Source of the DNA: a bacterium
Lineage (GTDB): Bacteria; Hydrothermota; Tepidihabitantia; SM23-42; JAOAFX01
Reading direction: 5' to 3'
Length of the DNA: 39,285 nucleotides
NCBI GenBank assembly: GCA_036382775.1
Contig: DASVHD010000013.1
Location: 1-39,285 of the forward strand
Under the pieces are notes generated by a model. The model was given only the letters and a program-made list of their open reading frames with translations, was not told the DNA's origin and did no database searches. Each line of letters starts with the position of its first letter. Position 1 is the first letter of the stretch. Made by a program: the position numbers and the translations under genes. Of the stretch, positions 1 to 7,356 are shown piece after piece.

Positions 1-267
1 TGGGATGGCGAGGGCGGGCGTGATTATGGCTTCATCGGATGCAAAGCCCGAATCGGAATATTCTGCCCGGTTGGCGATTGTATTAATTGTCCATGTTATG
101 CCATTATTATTGCCATCATTTATCGTCCACCCCAGGGGCAGGGTATCAATATTAAAACTCTCATTTAAAAGGATATGCCAATCTCGGATCGAATCAGCCG
201 GCGATACCTGGATTGTGGCAAGGCTTAAAAGAATGAAGATTAATTTACATTTAAGTTGAAACTTCAT
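1..267 (-). CDS. Exported protein, N-terminal fragment (choice-of-anchor J-like)
   Basis: The reading frame starts at an ATG at 267 and runs off the window edge without a stop, so only the first 89 residues are visible. Residues 1-24 form a signal peptide: lysine-containing start (MKFQLKCK), hydrophobic core LIFILLSLATI, and a likely cut near SPA. The following 'LLNESFNIDTLPLGWTI' followed by 'DGNNNGITW' resembles the opening strands of cleaved-adhesin/choice-of-anchor J domains ('E.F....lP.GW...'), which are common in secreted proteins of this type. It lies 23 bp downstream of the VCBS-repeat gene on the same strand and is probably cotranscribed with it. No convincing Shine-Dalgarno is visible. 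The function beyond an exported adhesin- or protease-associated domain cannot be judged because the rest is missing. Confidence 0.7.
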   Translation of the reverse strand, partial: MKFQLKCKLIFILLSLATIQVSPADSIRDWHILLNESFNIDTLPLGWTINDGNNNGITWTINTIANRAEYSDSGFASDEAIITPALAIP

Positions 268-290
268 AATGATCGCATCTGTTATACATT

Positions 291-1736
291 TTATCTTGTC
301 CTTAGAACCTTAAAGACTTCAGTCGCTTTGGTCTCAAGATTATCAACTTTCAGGAAATAAACACCTTGCGGTACGGGTCTTCCCTTTTCATCGTTTCCGT
401 TCCAGTTTATAATAGCATTTTTGTTTATTAAACCATTATAAATGTTTATCACTAATTTACCTGAAATATCGTAAGTTTTAATACTGTATTTTCCGTTTGT
501 TGGAGATCGCAATTTAATATTCAGGGTTTGAGTGAACGGATTAGGGTAAATTCCCAAGAGGAGAGCATTAGAGTTTTTATTGAGAGCGGTTTCCTCAATT
601 GCGCCCTGTTCGTATTCATAGATTCTGGTTTGATTGTTTCCGGAAATCACTATCTCATTCAAACCGTCACCATCGATATCGTCAGTTACCCGGATCGTTG
701 ATCCTGATACATTGCCGGGCAAGGTGTCCCATACAAAAAATGAATCATTACCCGCAGCCTTGATGATATAAATATATTGACGCGCTTCCAGCACAATTTC
801 TGGAATAGAATCGCCATCCACATCGCCGGCATCTGAATAACCGCCGTAATAATCACCGCCCGGAAACGTCATGGATTTCACGATCTCATAAGTATTATCA
901 CCCGTCGCCTCGAAGATGAAGGCATTAATCTCTGCGCCTGGAATGAAAAAGCCCTTAACAACAAATTCGAGTTTGCCGTCTGAATCGGCATCGGGAACAG
1001 AAAAACAATCCTTAATATTTTTTGTAGCAACATAACCATGAAGAATTTGATCATAGGCGTTATTTGCTGAACATTCATATATCCAGTAAGTTGCACCAAG
1101 CGCACCAGCGCTCATGCCTCCGACAACCAACTCAATTTTCTCGTTCCGATCAAAATCTCCAAAAGCGTGAGTTGATACAGGACCATCAAGACCGGAAGTA
1201 TCTGGATTGCCAGTAAATACTGTATCATACTGATTATTGCCCGACGATTTATATATCCATAGCCAGTTGGGTGGATTACCATCATTAGTTACAAATTCAG
1301 CAATGCCATCTAGGTCAATATCAAAAGCAGAAATAGGCTGCACTACTGCTTGTCCTACAGTATCGCGCCATACCTCCCAGGTAGGATAGGAAAAAGAATC
1401 GGGAGATTCGAAGATCGTAATGCCCACCCAGTAAGGATCAACACACCCGCACTGCATCACGAGATCGTATAACCCATCGCTGTCGAAATCGCCGAAATCC
1501 CACAATATTGGAGCATTAGCATAGGGAATTGTGTCCACTACCCAAGTAGTGGGAGGGTGAAGTTCGTAAAAGTAAATCGCAAACTCTCCATACGTGGTAA
1601 ATATTAACTCAAAGTACCCATCGCGATCAGAATCACAGACAAGGATTCTGCCTGCGTTCCCAACCGTTCCCTGGGGAATGACCCACTTCTGATTGAAATT
1701 AGCAAACAAGGTCAATGCGATTAACAAGATATTCAT
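291..1736 (-). CDS. Exported FG-GAP/VCBS-repeat protein with C-terminal sorting domain
   Basis: A 481-residue protein with a short hydrophobic N-terminus (MNILLIALTLFA) that probably acts as a signal peptide. The body holds at least six repeats of the calcium-binding-like motif D-x-D-x-D-G-x-x-E/D (for example DFDSDGLYDL, DIDLDGIAEF, DVDGDSIPEI, DIDGDGLNEI), typical of FG-GAP/VCBS beta-propellers. The last ~85 residues carry the sorting/FlgD-Ig-like domain: 'YPNPF', 'YDISGKLV', 'WNGNDEKGRPVPQGVYF', ending in a basic tail. No enzyme domain is present, so the likely role is surface adhesion or binding. The ATG has no Shine-Dalgarno of its own but overlaps the stop of a 24-codon leader ORF (ATGA), which suggests translational coupling. 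It is the first main gene of a minus-strand operon continuing into the gene at 1-267. Confidence 0.85.
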   Translation of the reverse strand: MNILLIALTLFANFNQKWVIPQGTVGNAGRILVCDSDRDGYFELIFTTYGEFAIYFYELHPPTTWVVDTIPYANAPILWDFGDFDSDGLYDLVMQCGCVDPYWVGITIFESPDSFSYPTWEVWRDTVGQAVVQPISAFDIDLDGIAEFVTNDGNPPNWLWIYKSSGNNQYDTVFTGNPDTSGLDGPVSTHAFGDFDRNEKIELVVGGMSAGALGATYWIYECSANNAYDQILHGYVATKNIKDCFSVPDADSDGKLEFVVKGFFIPGAEINAFIFEATGDNTYEIVKSMTFPGGDYYGGYSDAGDVDGDSIPEIVLEARQYIYIIKAAGNDSFFVWDTLPGNVSGSTIRVTDDIDGDGLNEIVISGNNQTRIYEYEQGAIEETALNKNSNALLLGIYPNPFTQTLNIKLRSPTNGKYSIKTYDISGKLVINIYNGLINKNAIINWNGNDEKGRPVPQGVYFLKVDNLETKATEVFKVLRTR

Positions 1737-1807
1737 ATCAGCGTGAAACGGAGGAATTCATTATGGATTTTCGATATTATTACAAATAAATATTTGTAAC
1801 GAAACAC
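1733..1807 (-). CDS. Putative 24-codon leader peptide coupled to the VCBS gene
   Basis: A GTG at 1805-1807 is preceded by a perfect AAGGAGGT at 1812-1819, four bases upstream. This is the only strong ribosome-binding site between the promoter and the VCBS gene. The frame reads 24 codons (MFRYKYLFVIISKIHNE then FLRFTLI) and stops at TGA 1733-1735, overlapping the ATG of the next gene by two bases. The peptide is rich in hydrophobic and basic residues but has no recognisable family. It may simply load ribosomes for coupled translation of the downstream gene. A frameshift that once joined it to the next gene cannot be excluded, although the downstream frame has its own stop at 1758-1760. Confidence 0.4.
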   Translation of the reverse strand: MFRYKYLFVIISKIHNEFLRFTLI

Positions 1808-1827
1808 AGTTACCTCCTTGATGGAAA

Positions 1828-1855
1828 ATTATAAATAAATCCTTTTGATTGTCAA
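1828..1855 (-). promoter_or_regulatory. Consensus sigma-70-type promoter for the 1-1807 operon
   Basis: On the minus strand TTGACA (1850-1855) is followed after 16 bases by TATAAT (1828-1833). Both hexamers are perfect. Transcription should begin near 1820, just upstream of the AAGGAGGT of the leader ORF. Confidence 0.75.
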
Positions 1856-1987
1856 GTGTATTTTCAAAATTATTTCATGTATACTATCGGCTATTTTTTT
1901 TAGTTCTTATCCTGTATTTACTCCAAAAACAGATCCTATTTGGTCCAAGATATAGGGATGCCTTTGGTCATGCAGGACGTATGTCCA

Positions 1988-2863
1988 TCAGCCTTTAAAC
2001 ATATCCAGGATTTCCGCGGCGCGGTACGATGACCTCACCATGGGTCCGCTGAGGACATGTTTGATCCCGGCGTGCTCTCCGAGCGTTTTCAATTCATCGA
2101 ACTCCTTAAGTGAATAATACTTTTGCACGGACATGTGCTTTCTGGTCGGCTGAAGATACTGGCCGATGGTTACGATGTCCACTGCCGCGGCGGCCAGGTC
2201 GTCCAGCGCGGCGGCGATTTCATCGGTTTGTTCTCCTAGTCCGACCATGATACTGCTTTTGGTCACGCAGGCATGATCAAGCCGTTTGATCGCCAAAAGC
2301 GTGGTCAGCGATCTTTCATAACCGCAGCGCCGGTCCCGGATAAGCGGGGTAAGTCGCTTGACGGTCTCGATGTTGTGGCCGATGACCGTGGGCTTTTCAT
2401 TGACGATCCTGCTTAGTCGTTCTTCCTGACCGCCAAAATCCGGGATCAGGACTTCGATCCCCGTTCCGGAAACTTGCTTTATCGAGCTGACGCAGCGCGC
2501 GTAATGGCCGCTGCCTGCGTCTGGCAGGTCGTCGCGGTCGACCGATGTTATGACCACGTAACGTAATCCCAGTTCCTTTACGACCCGGGCGACGTTCTGC
2601 GGTTCGTTCTCATCCAGGAAGCCGGCCGGATCGCCGGTCTTGACCGCGCAGAACCGGCATGCCCGGGTGCATACCTTGCCCATGATCATGATGGTCGCGC
2701 TGCCGCGCTGCCAGCACTCGCCGATGTTCGGACAGCGCGCTTCCTCGCATACGGTCGCCAGGCCGTATTGCCTGAGGAGTTCCAGCGTTTTTTTATATTC
2801 GGGGCCCGATGGGATACGGTGTTTTATCCAGGCTGGCTTTTTGAGGTAATCTCGGCTAAACAT
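1988..2863 (-). CDS. lipA: Lipoyl synthase LipA (radical SAM)
   Basis: LipA inserts two sulfurs into protein-bound octanoyl groups to make lipoate, using one radical SAM [4Fe-4S] cluster and one sacrificial cluster. The protein has 291 residues, the normal length. It opens with KPAWIKHRIPSG, then shows the auxiliary-cluster motif C-x4-C-x5-C (CEEARCPNIGEC), the radical SAM motif C-x3-C-x2-C (CTRACRFC), and near the end the conserved GPMVRSSYRA, whose RSS serine binds the auxiliary cluster. All ligands needed for activity are visible. The ATG lies inside the end of lipB, a 40-bp overlap on the same strand, and is kept because the family N-terminal motif begins only a few residues after it. It is cotranscribed with lipB from the promoter at 3522-3549. 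Confidence 0.95.
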   Translation of the reverse strand: MFSRDYLKKPAWIKHRIPSGPEYKKTLELLRQYGLATVCEEARCPNIGECWQRGSATIMIMGKVCTRACRFCAVKTGDPAGFLDENEPQNVARVVKELGLRYVVITSVDRDDLPDAGSGHYARCVSSIKQVSGTGIEVLIPDFGGQEERLSRIVNEKPTVIGHNIETVKRLTPLIRDRRCGYERSLTTLLAIKRLDHACVTKSSIMVGLGEQTDEIAAALDDLAAAAVDIVTIGQYLQPTRKHMSVQKYYSLKEFDELKTLGEHAGIKHVLSGPMVRSSYRAAEILDMFKG

Positions 2864-3513
2864 TTTCTCCAGGTTTCCTTTTCGAAAATATCGGCGAAAG
2901 AATCGATGATCTTTTCCTTGACATCGTTTATTGCCACGGTGTTGCCCAGGTTCTGCGCCATCGACGTCATGGTTATGCCGGCAATGCCGCAGGGCACGAT
3001 CAGGTCAAAGTATTTCAGATCAGTATTCACGTTAAGCGCGAACCCGTGAAAACTGACCCAGCGCTGGACCGCGACGCCGATGGAACAGATCTTGCCCTTA
3101 CTTGTCCAGATGCCGATGAGTTTTTCTTTTCGGCAGGATTCTATATCAAAAGCGCGAAGCGTTTCTATGATCGCGTCTTCGATCTTGTGCATGAAAGGCT
3201 TGATGCCGGTCAGGCCTTTTTTAATATCGAAAATAAGGTAGCCCACGAGCTGGCCTGGTCCGTGGAACGTGATATCGCCGCCCCTTTCGATTTCGTAATA
3301 CTCGATGCCTTTTTCCTTGAGGAGCGGACGCGGCATCAAAAGATTTTTTTCTTTGCCGCTTTTTCCCATGGTGACCACGGGATCGTGTTCCACCAGGATC
3401 AGGGTGTCAGGGATGGTGTTATTCAACCTTAACCGGTGGAGCTCTTTCTGCAGGTCCCAAGTCTCCTGGTAATTTTTAAAGCCCAGATCTAAAACGTACA
3501 ATTCATCGCGCAT
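2824..3513 (-). CDS. lipB: Octanoyl-ACP:protein N-octanoyltransferase LipB
   Basis: LipB moves octanoate from acyl carrier protein to lipoyl domains, giving the substrate of LipA. The 229-residue protein contains RGGDITFHGPGQLVGY (HGPGQ at 84-88), the GKICSIG segment carrying the catalytic lysine (about K141), FHGFALNVN, and VPCGI with the catalytic cysteine (about C175), so the Cys-Lys pair is intact. The start at 3513 is placed 8 nt after a TATAAT box, so the mRNA probably has no leader. It is followed by the overlapping lipA and is divergent from the threonine synthase-like gene at 3611. Confidence 0.95.
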   Translation of the reverse strand: MRDELYVLDLGFKNYQETWDLQKELHRLRLNNTIPDTLILVEHDPVVTMGKSGKEKNLLMPRPLLKEKGIEYYEIERGGDITFHGPGQLVGYLIFDIKKGLTGIKPFMHKIEDAIIETLRAFDIESCRKEKLIGIWTSKGKICSIGVAVQRWVSFHGFALNVNTDLKYFDLIVPCGIAGITMTSMAQNLGNTVAINDVKEKIIDSFADIFEKETWRKCLAEITSKSQPG

Positions 3514-3521
3514 GGTTTTAA

Positions 3522-3549
3522 ATTATACCGATATCGCAATGCCAGTCAA
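3522..3549 (-). promoter_or_regulatory. Promoter of lipBA, leaderless type
   Basis: Minus-strand TTGACT (3544-3549), 16-bp spacer, TATAAT (3522-3527). Only 8 nt separate the -10 box from the lipB ATG at 3513, so transcription should start at or next to the start codon. Confidence 0.75.
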
Positions 3550-3575
3550 GGAATAGCTTTTAGCGTCATTTTTGA

Positions 3576-3603
3576 TTGACAAGGCGTTGATTTTCATTAA
3601 GAT
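3576..3603 (+). promoter_or_regulatory. Promoter of the threonine synthase-like gene, leaderless type
   Basis: TTGACA (3576-3581), 16-bp spacer, TAAGAT (3598-3603), then 7 nt to the ATG at 3611. The -35 is perfect and the -10 matches four of six positions. It lies back-to-back with the lipB promoter, with their -35 boxes 26 bp apart. Confidence 0.55.
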
Positions 3604-3610
3604 TGTTCCC

Positions 3611-4705
3611 ATGATGCAGTTAGTCTGCACACAATGCCATAGAAAATATCCCGCCGAGGCAAAGGTCTGGCGTTGTAATTGTGGCGGTTTATTGGACCTG
3701 GAATTCAAGGCTGAATTTCCCCTGGATAAGATAAAAAAACGCAAGCCGAACATGTGGCGTTACCGCGAAGCGCTGCCGGTAAATAATGATAAAAACATCG
3801 TGTCCTTTGATGAAGGGTTCACGCCCTTGCTGGAGGTGAATCTCGGCGGCCGCAGCGTATTGATAAAGCAGGACCACCTTTTCCCGTCCGGCTCATTCAA
3901 AGACCGGGGTGCTTCGGTCCTGGTCAGCAAGATCAAAGAACTTAAAGTAACCAGGGTCGTCGAGGATTCATCGGGCAACGCGGGGTGCGCGATCGCGGCG
4001 TATTGCGCAAAGGCCGGGATCGCATGCGATATTTATGTTCCAGACTACGCCTCCGGAGCCAAGCTAACGCAGATAAAAAACTACGGGGCGTGCCTGTATA
4101 AGGTTCGTGGATCAAGGGAAGATACTGCTGCAGTTGCTTTAAAGGCTAGCGAAAAAAAATATTATGCCAGCCACTATTGGAACCCTTACTTTTTCCACGG
4201 CACTAAAACGTTCGCTTTCGAAGTGTGCGAGCAACTGGGCTGGCGACCGCCCGATACCGTTGTGCTGCCGGCCGGCAACGGCACTATATTATTGGGTGCT
4301 TATATAGGTTTTAGCGAATTGGTCCGGGCGCGAGTGATCAGGAAAATGCCTAGACTGATCGCGGTGCAGTCACGCGATTGCGCGCCGCTGTACAACTTAT
4401 GGAAAGGAAAAGAGCTATTCCTGCCGAAGAGCGGCAGGAAAAAGATCCTGGCAGAAGGGATCGCAGTCAGGGATCCGGTCAGGGGCGGGCAGATAATTGC
4501 CGCGATCAAGAGCAGCCGCGGCGAGATCGTTACGGTGAGCGATCATGAGATCGTGGCTGCCCTGGAACAAATGGGAAAGTGGGGATATTACATCGAGCCG
4601 ACCGCGGCCGCGACCATCGCCGGGGTCAAAAAACATATTCGCTGTTCCCGATCGAAGGAAATGATCGTTTCGATCATCACCGGGCACGGTTTGAAAGCCT
4701 GTTGA
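3611..4705 (+). CDS. thrC: Threonine synthase-like PLP enzyme
   Basis: A PLP-dependent fold-type II enzyme, most like the archaeal/short threonine synthases that convert O-phosphohomoserine to threonine. It has 364 residues from ATG 3611 or 363 from the adjacent ATG 3614. An N-terminal zinc-ribbon-like stretch has C6, C9, C22 and C24. The PLP lysine is in GSFKDRGA (about K97), followed by SSGNAG, which holds the cofactor phosphate, and later PAGNG. Upstream in-frame residues are rejected because they would lie within or before the promoter. The gene sits between the two lipoate loci, but nothing in it suggests a lipoate role. A related phosphohomoserine- or phosphoserine-using member of the family (for example cysteate synthase) is possible. 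Confidence 0.8.
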   Translation: MMQLVCTQCHRKYPAEAKVWRCNCGGLLDLEFKAEFPLDKIKKRKPNMWRYREALPVNNDKNIVSFDEGFTPLLEVNLGGRSVLIKQDHLFPSGSFKDRGASVLVSKIKELKVTRVVEDSSGNAGCAIAAYCAKAGIACDIYVPDYASGAKLTQIKNYGACLYKVRGSREDTAAVALKASEKKYYASHYWNPYFFHGTKTFAFEVCEQLGWRPPDTVVLPAGNGTILLGAYIGFSELVRARVIRKMPRLIAVQSRDCAPLYNLWKGKELFLPKSGRKKILAEGIAVRDPVRGGQIIAAIKSSRGEIVTVSDHEIVAALEQMGKWGYYIEPTAAATIAGVKKHIRCSRSKEMIVSIITGHGLKAC

Positions 4706-4763
4706 CGCGTCCCTTATTTTGAATACTATTGACATGATACATTGATGATAAACCCGATGAACT

Positions 4764-6320
4764 ATGAGAAAATGGCGATTCCTTGATACCGGTCCGCGAA
4801 CCGCGGCAGACAATGTCGCGCTGGACGAGGTCCTGCTCGAGGAATGCGGCCGTAGGGCCAGCCCCAATACGGTGCGGTTCCTGCAGTTTGATCCACCGGC
4901 CGTGCTGCTGGGCTTTCACCAGTGCGCGGCGCAGGAGGTCAGGACCGAGCATTGCCGGACAAAGGGTATTGATATCAACCGCCGCATAACCGGTGGCGGC
5001 ACGATCTTTTTCGACCGCACTCAGATCGGCTGGGAGATTATCTGCGCGAAGGAATTTTTCAATATCGGGATCGCGAACCCTGAATTTTTCAAAAAACTTT
5101 GCCAACCGGTGATCCGGGCGCTCAAGACCATGGGCGTCAACGCCAGTTTCCGGTCCCGGAATGATATCGAAGTCAGGGGACGGAAGATCTCCGGCACGGG
5201 CGGCACCGAAGACGGGGCCGCGTTCCTTTTCCAAGGCACGCTGCTGGTCGACTTTGATGTCGATACCATGATGAGGGCACTCCGTATCCCCATTGAAAAG
5301 CTCAAAGCGCGGGAGCTGGAATCGGCAAAAGAACGGGTCACCTGCCTGAAATGGGAAACAGGAGCGGACCTCGAGCAAAACGAGATCAAGGGACGCCTGC
5401 GCGAAGGTTTTGAAAAGGAGTTCGGTGTTTCCCTGAAGACCGGCAGCCTGACTCAGGATGAACAGCGCCTTTTTCTTAAGTTAAGGCGGCGGTTCGGTGA
5501 ACGCAAGTGGATCGACAAGGTCAAAATGCCCGCGGCCGAGCAGCCGGTGATCTCCGCAGCGCATCGCTGCCGCGGCGGTCTCATCAAGACGACCATGATC
5601 GTGAACTTAAGGTTCAAACGTATCCAGAGCCTGATGATCACCGGCGATTTTTTCGCTTATCCGCAGCAGTCGATTCTCGATCTGGAATCGCGTTTCAAGG
5701 ATATCCCGATGGACCGGGTTTTGATCAACCGTGAGCTCGAAGCTTTCTTTAACGGCAACGGAAACAAGTTACCGGGGGTCAGGTCGGCCGACATGCGTCA
5801 TAGCATATTCAAAGCGCTTGACCGCCTGCAACTGGTCCACCACGGGATCTCGCTACGCTGGGCGAACCATGTTTTCCCGGTTAACGGTTCGTTCGAAGGG
5901 ATCGCGCGGGCCAGGCCGGATCATATCCTCGTGCCGTACTGCGCGAAAGCGAACGCCTGTGGATACCGTTTCCGCAAGCGCTGCGCCGTGTGCGGTCAGT
6001 GCAGCGTCAGCGATGTATACGGGCTGGCGCATAAGCACCGGATGGCGGTCGTGACGATCCTCAGTTTTGAAGATCTGATGAGGACGCTGGAGCGGCTGCG
6101 CACAAAGGGCACAAGGGCATATATCGGGTGTTGCTGCGAGGCGTTCTATCTAAAGCATCTGGATGATTTCCGAAAGGCGCAACTCCCCGGCATCCTGGTG
6201 GATATCAATAATACCACCTGCTATGACCTGGGAAAAGCGCGCGATGCCTACCGGGGCGTTTTTGAAAATGAAACCGATATCAATGTTCCGTTACTAAGCG
6301 AGGTGCTTGATGCAATGTGA
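4764..6320 (+). CDS. Lipoate-protein ligase (sLplAB-type) fused to DUF116
   Basis: A 518-residue fusion. Residues 1-225 are a biotin/lipoate ligase catalytic domain with RRITGGG (73-79) and the catalytic lysine in GRKISG (K141). Residues ~255-335 resemble LplB ('GGLIKTTMIV', 'MITGDFFAYPQQSILDLESR'). From ~350 to the end is a DUF116 domain with ten cysteines: C393, C399, C407, C410, C413, C456-C458 and C486 plus neighbours, arranged as PYCAKANAC, RCAVCGQC, GCCC and TTCYD, suggesting Fe-S or metal binding. Single-chain LplAB ligases attach octanoate or lipoate to apo-proteins in the LipS1/LipS2 pathway. DUF116 has no function known to me. The next gene overlaps its 3' end by 11 bp. A weak promoter (TTGACG 4702-4707, N16, TACTAT 4724-4729) may precede it. 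Confidence 0.85.
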   Translation: MRKWRFLDTGPRTAADNVALDEVLLEECGRRASPNTVRFLQFDPPAVLLGFHQCAAQEVRTEHCRTKGIDINRRITGGGTIFFDRTQIGWEIICAKEFFNIGIANPEFFKKLCQPVIRALKTMGVNASFRSRNDIEVRGRKISGTGGTEDGAAFLFQGTLLVDFDVDTMMRALRIPIEKLKARELESAKERVTCLKWETGADLEQNEIKGRLREGFEKEFGVSLKTGSLTQDEQRLFLKLRRRFGERKWIDKVKMPAAEQPVISAAHRCRGGLIKTTMIVNLRFKRIQSLMITGDFFAYPQQSILDLESRFKDIPMDRVLINRELEAFFNGNGNKLPGVRSADMRHSIFKALDRLQLVHHGISLRWANHVFPVNGSFEGIARARPDHILVPYCAKANACGYRFRKRCAVCGQCSVSDVYGLAHKHRMAVVTILSFEDLMRTLERLRTKGTRAYIGCCCEAFYLKHLDDFRKAQLPGILVDINNTTCYDLGKARDAYRGVFENETDINVPLLSEVLDAM

Positions 6321-7356
6321 CATCTTAGTCGTGGGCGCCGGTCCGGCCGGTTCTTCGGCGGCACTGGCGGCGGTCAAACATGGAGCCAGGGTCATGCTGG
6401 TCGACAAGAGAACAACGATCGGAACTCCGGTGCAGTGCGCTGAATTCATCCCCAAGCCGCTGCTGAACGAGGTCGATGTCAGCCCGGCGGCAGTGGCGTG
6501 TTCGATCTCGACCATGAAGACCTTTTTCCCCGACGGCACATGCCACGAGACCGACGCGCCCGGTTACGTCCTGAACCGTTCGATATTTGACAAGGACCTC
6601 GCGCTCAAGGCGGCGCTGGCCGGGGTCGAGATACTGACCAATGCCCGGTGCGTTTCAAAACGAAAAGGCAAGATCCTGATGGTTCAAAATTATATGGATT
6701 TTGAGGTCGATACCCGGCTCATCATCGGCGCCGATGGCCCCCGTTCGGTCATTGGTTCGCTGATCGGCCAGACCCATACGGAAATGATCTTCGCCGCGCA
6801 ATATGAGGTGCCTTTGAAAGAGCAGTCCCGGTCCACCGAGGTCTATTTTTCGAAGAACTATTTCGGCGGTTACGCGTGGCTCTTCCCAAAAGGCTGGTCG
6901 GCCAATGTCGGAGTGGGTATAAAGTATGTTCCGGCCGAGTGCAATACCGTTTACGAGCTGCTGGACCATTTTGTGGAAAACTTGACCAGCCAGGGCCGGA
7001 TCACCGGTAAACCCGTGTCGGTCACCGCGGGGTTGATCCCGGTGGGCGGGCCCTTGCGGACGGTCGAAGGCAATATCGTGCTGGTCGGTGACGCCGCCGG
7101 CCAGACGCATCCGATCACTGGCGCCGGCATTGCCCAGGCGGTCACTTGCGGGCAGATGGCGGGCGCGGCCGCGGCCCGGGCCATTCTGAACAATGACATG
7201 GGAATACTGGACGAATATGAAAAACAATGGAAGGCGCGCTACGAAGAGGAGTTGCTGAGAGCTGTTAGCCGGCGCCGCCAGATGGAAACAGAATGGGAGA
7301 ACCTGGACGTGAACCTGAAAAAATGCTGGGTCGCGTTCCCCGAGTACTATTCATGA
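6310..7356 (+). CDS. FAD-dependent geranylgeranyl-reductase-family oxidoreductase (LipT-like)
   Basis: A 348-residue flavoprotein of the geranylgeranyl reductase family. It has an N-terminal FAD Rossmann motif VVGAGPAGSSAA, the family motif GTPVQCAEF, an internal LIIGADGPRS, and the second FAD-binding segment VLVGDAAGQTHPITGAGI. ATG 6310 is preferred over the TTG three bases earlier because a GAGG lies about seven bases upstream. The gene overlaps the ligase-DUF116 gene upstream (11 bp) and the radical SAM gene downstream (ATGA). In the LipS1/LipS2 lipoate loci of sulfur-oxidising bacteria a flavoprotein of this family, called LipT, is encoded beside the radical SAM genes and is thought to supply electrons. 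That role fits here but is inferred from position. Isoprenoid-lipid saturation is the main alternative. Confidence 0.8.
   Translation: MQCDILVVGAGPAGSSAALAAVKHGARVMLVDKRTTIGTPVQCAEFIPKPLLNEVDVSPAAVACSISTMKTFFPDGTCHETDAPGYVLNRSIFDKDLALKAALAGVEILTNARCVSKRKGKILMVQNYMDFEVDTRLIIGADGPRSVIGSLIGQTHTEMIFAAQYEVPLKEQSRSTEVYFSKNYFGGYAWLFPKGWSANVGVGIKYVPAECNTVYELLDHFVENLTSQGRITGKPVSVTAGLIPVGGPLRTVEGNIVLVGDAAGQTHPITGAGIAQAVTCGQMAGAAAARAILNNDMGILDEYEKQWKARYEEELLRAVSRRRQMETEWENLDVNLKKCWVAFPEYYS

Noticed and set aside
1751-1788. Plus-strand GGAGGAATTCATT-ATG with an 8-codon frame (MDFRYYYK)
   Set aside because: Too short to judge, no promoter on that strand, and the opposite strand explains the region better with a promoter and leader ORF.
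4677-5378. 233-residue minus-strand open frame opposite the ligase gene
   Set aside because: It lies antisense to a clear ligase-DUF116 gene, has no recognisable domain, and is explained by the GC-rich codon use of the real gene.
6655-7227. 190-residue minus-strand open frame opposite the flavoprotein gene
   Set aside because: Antisense shadow of a gene with clear FAD motifs; no ribosome site or family resemblance.
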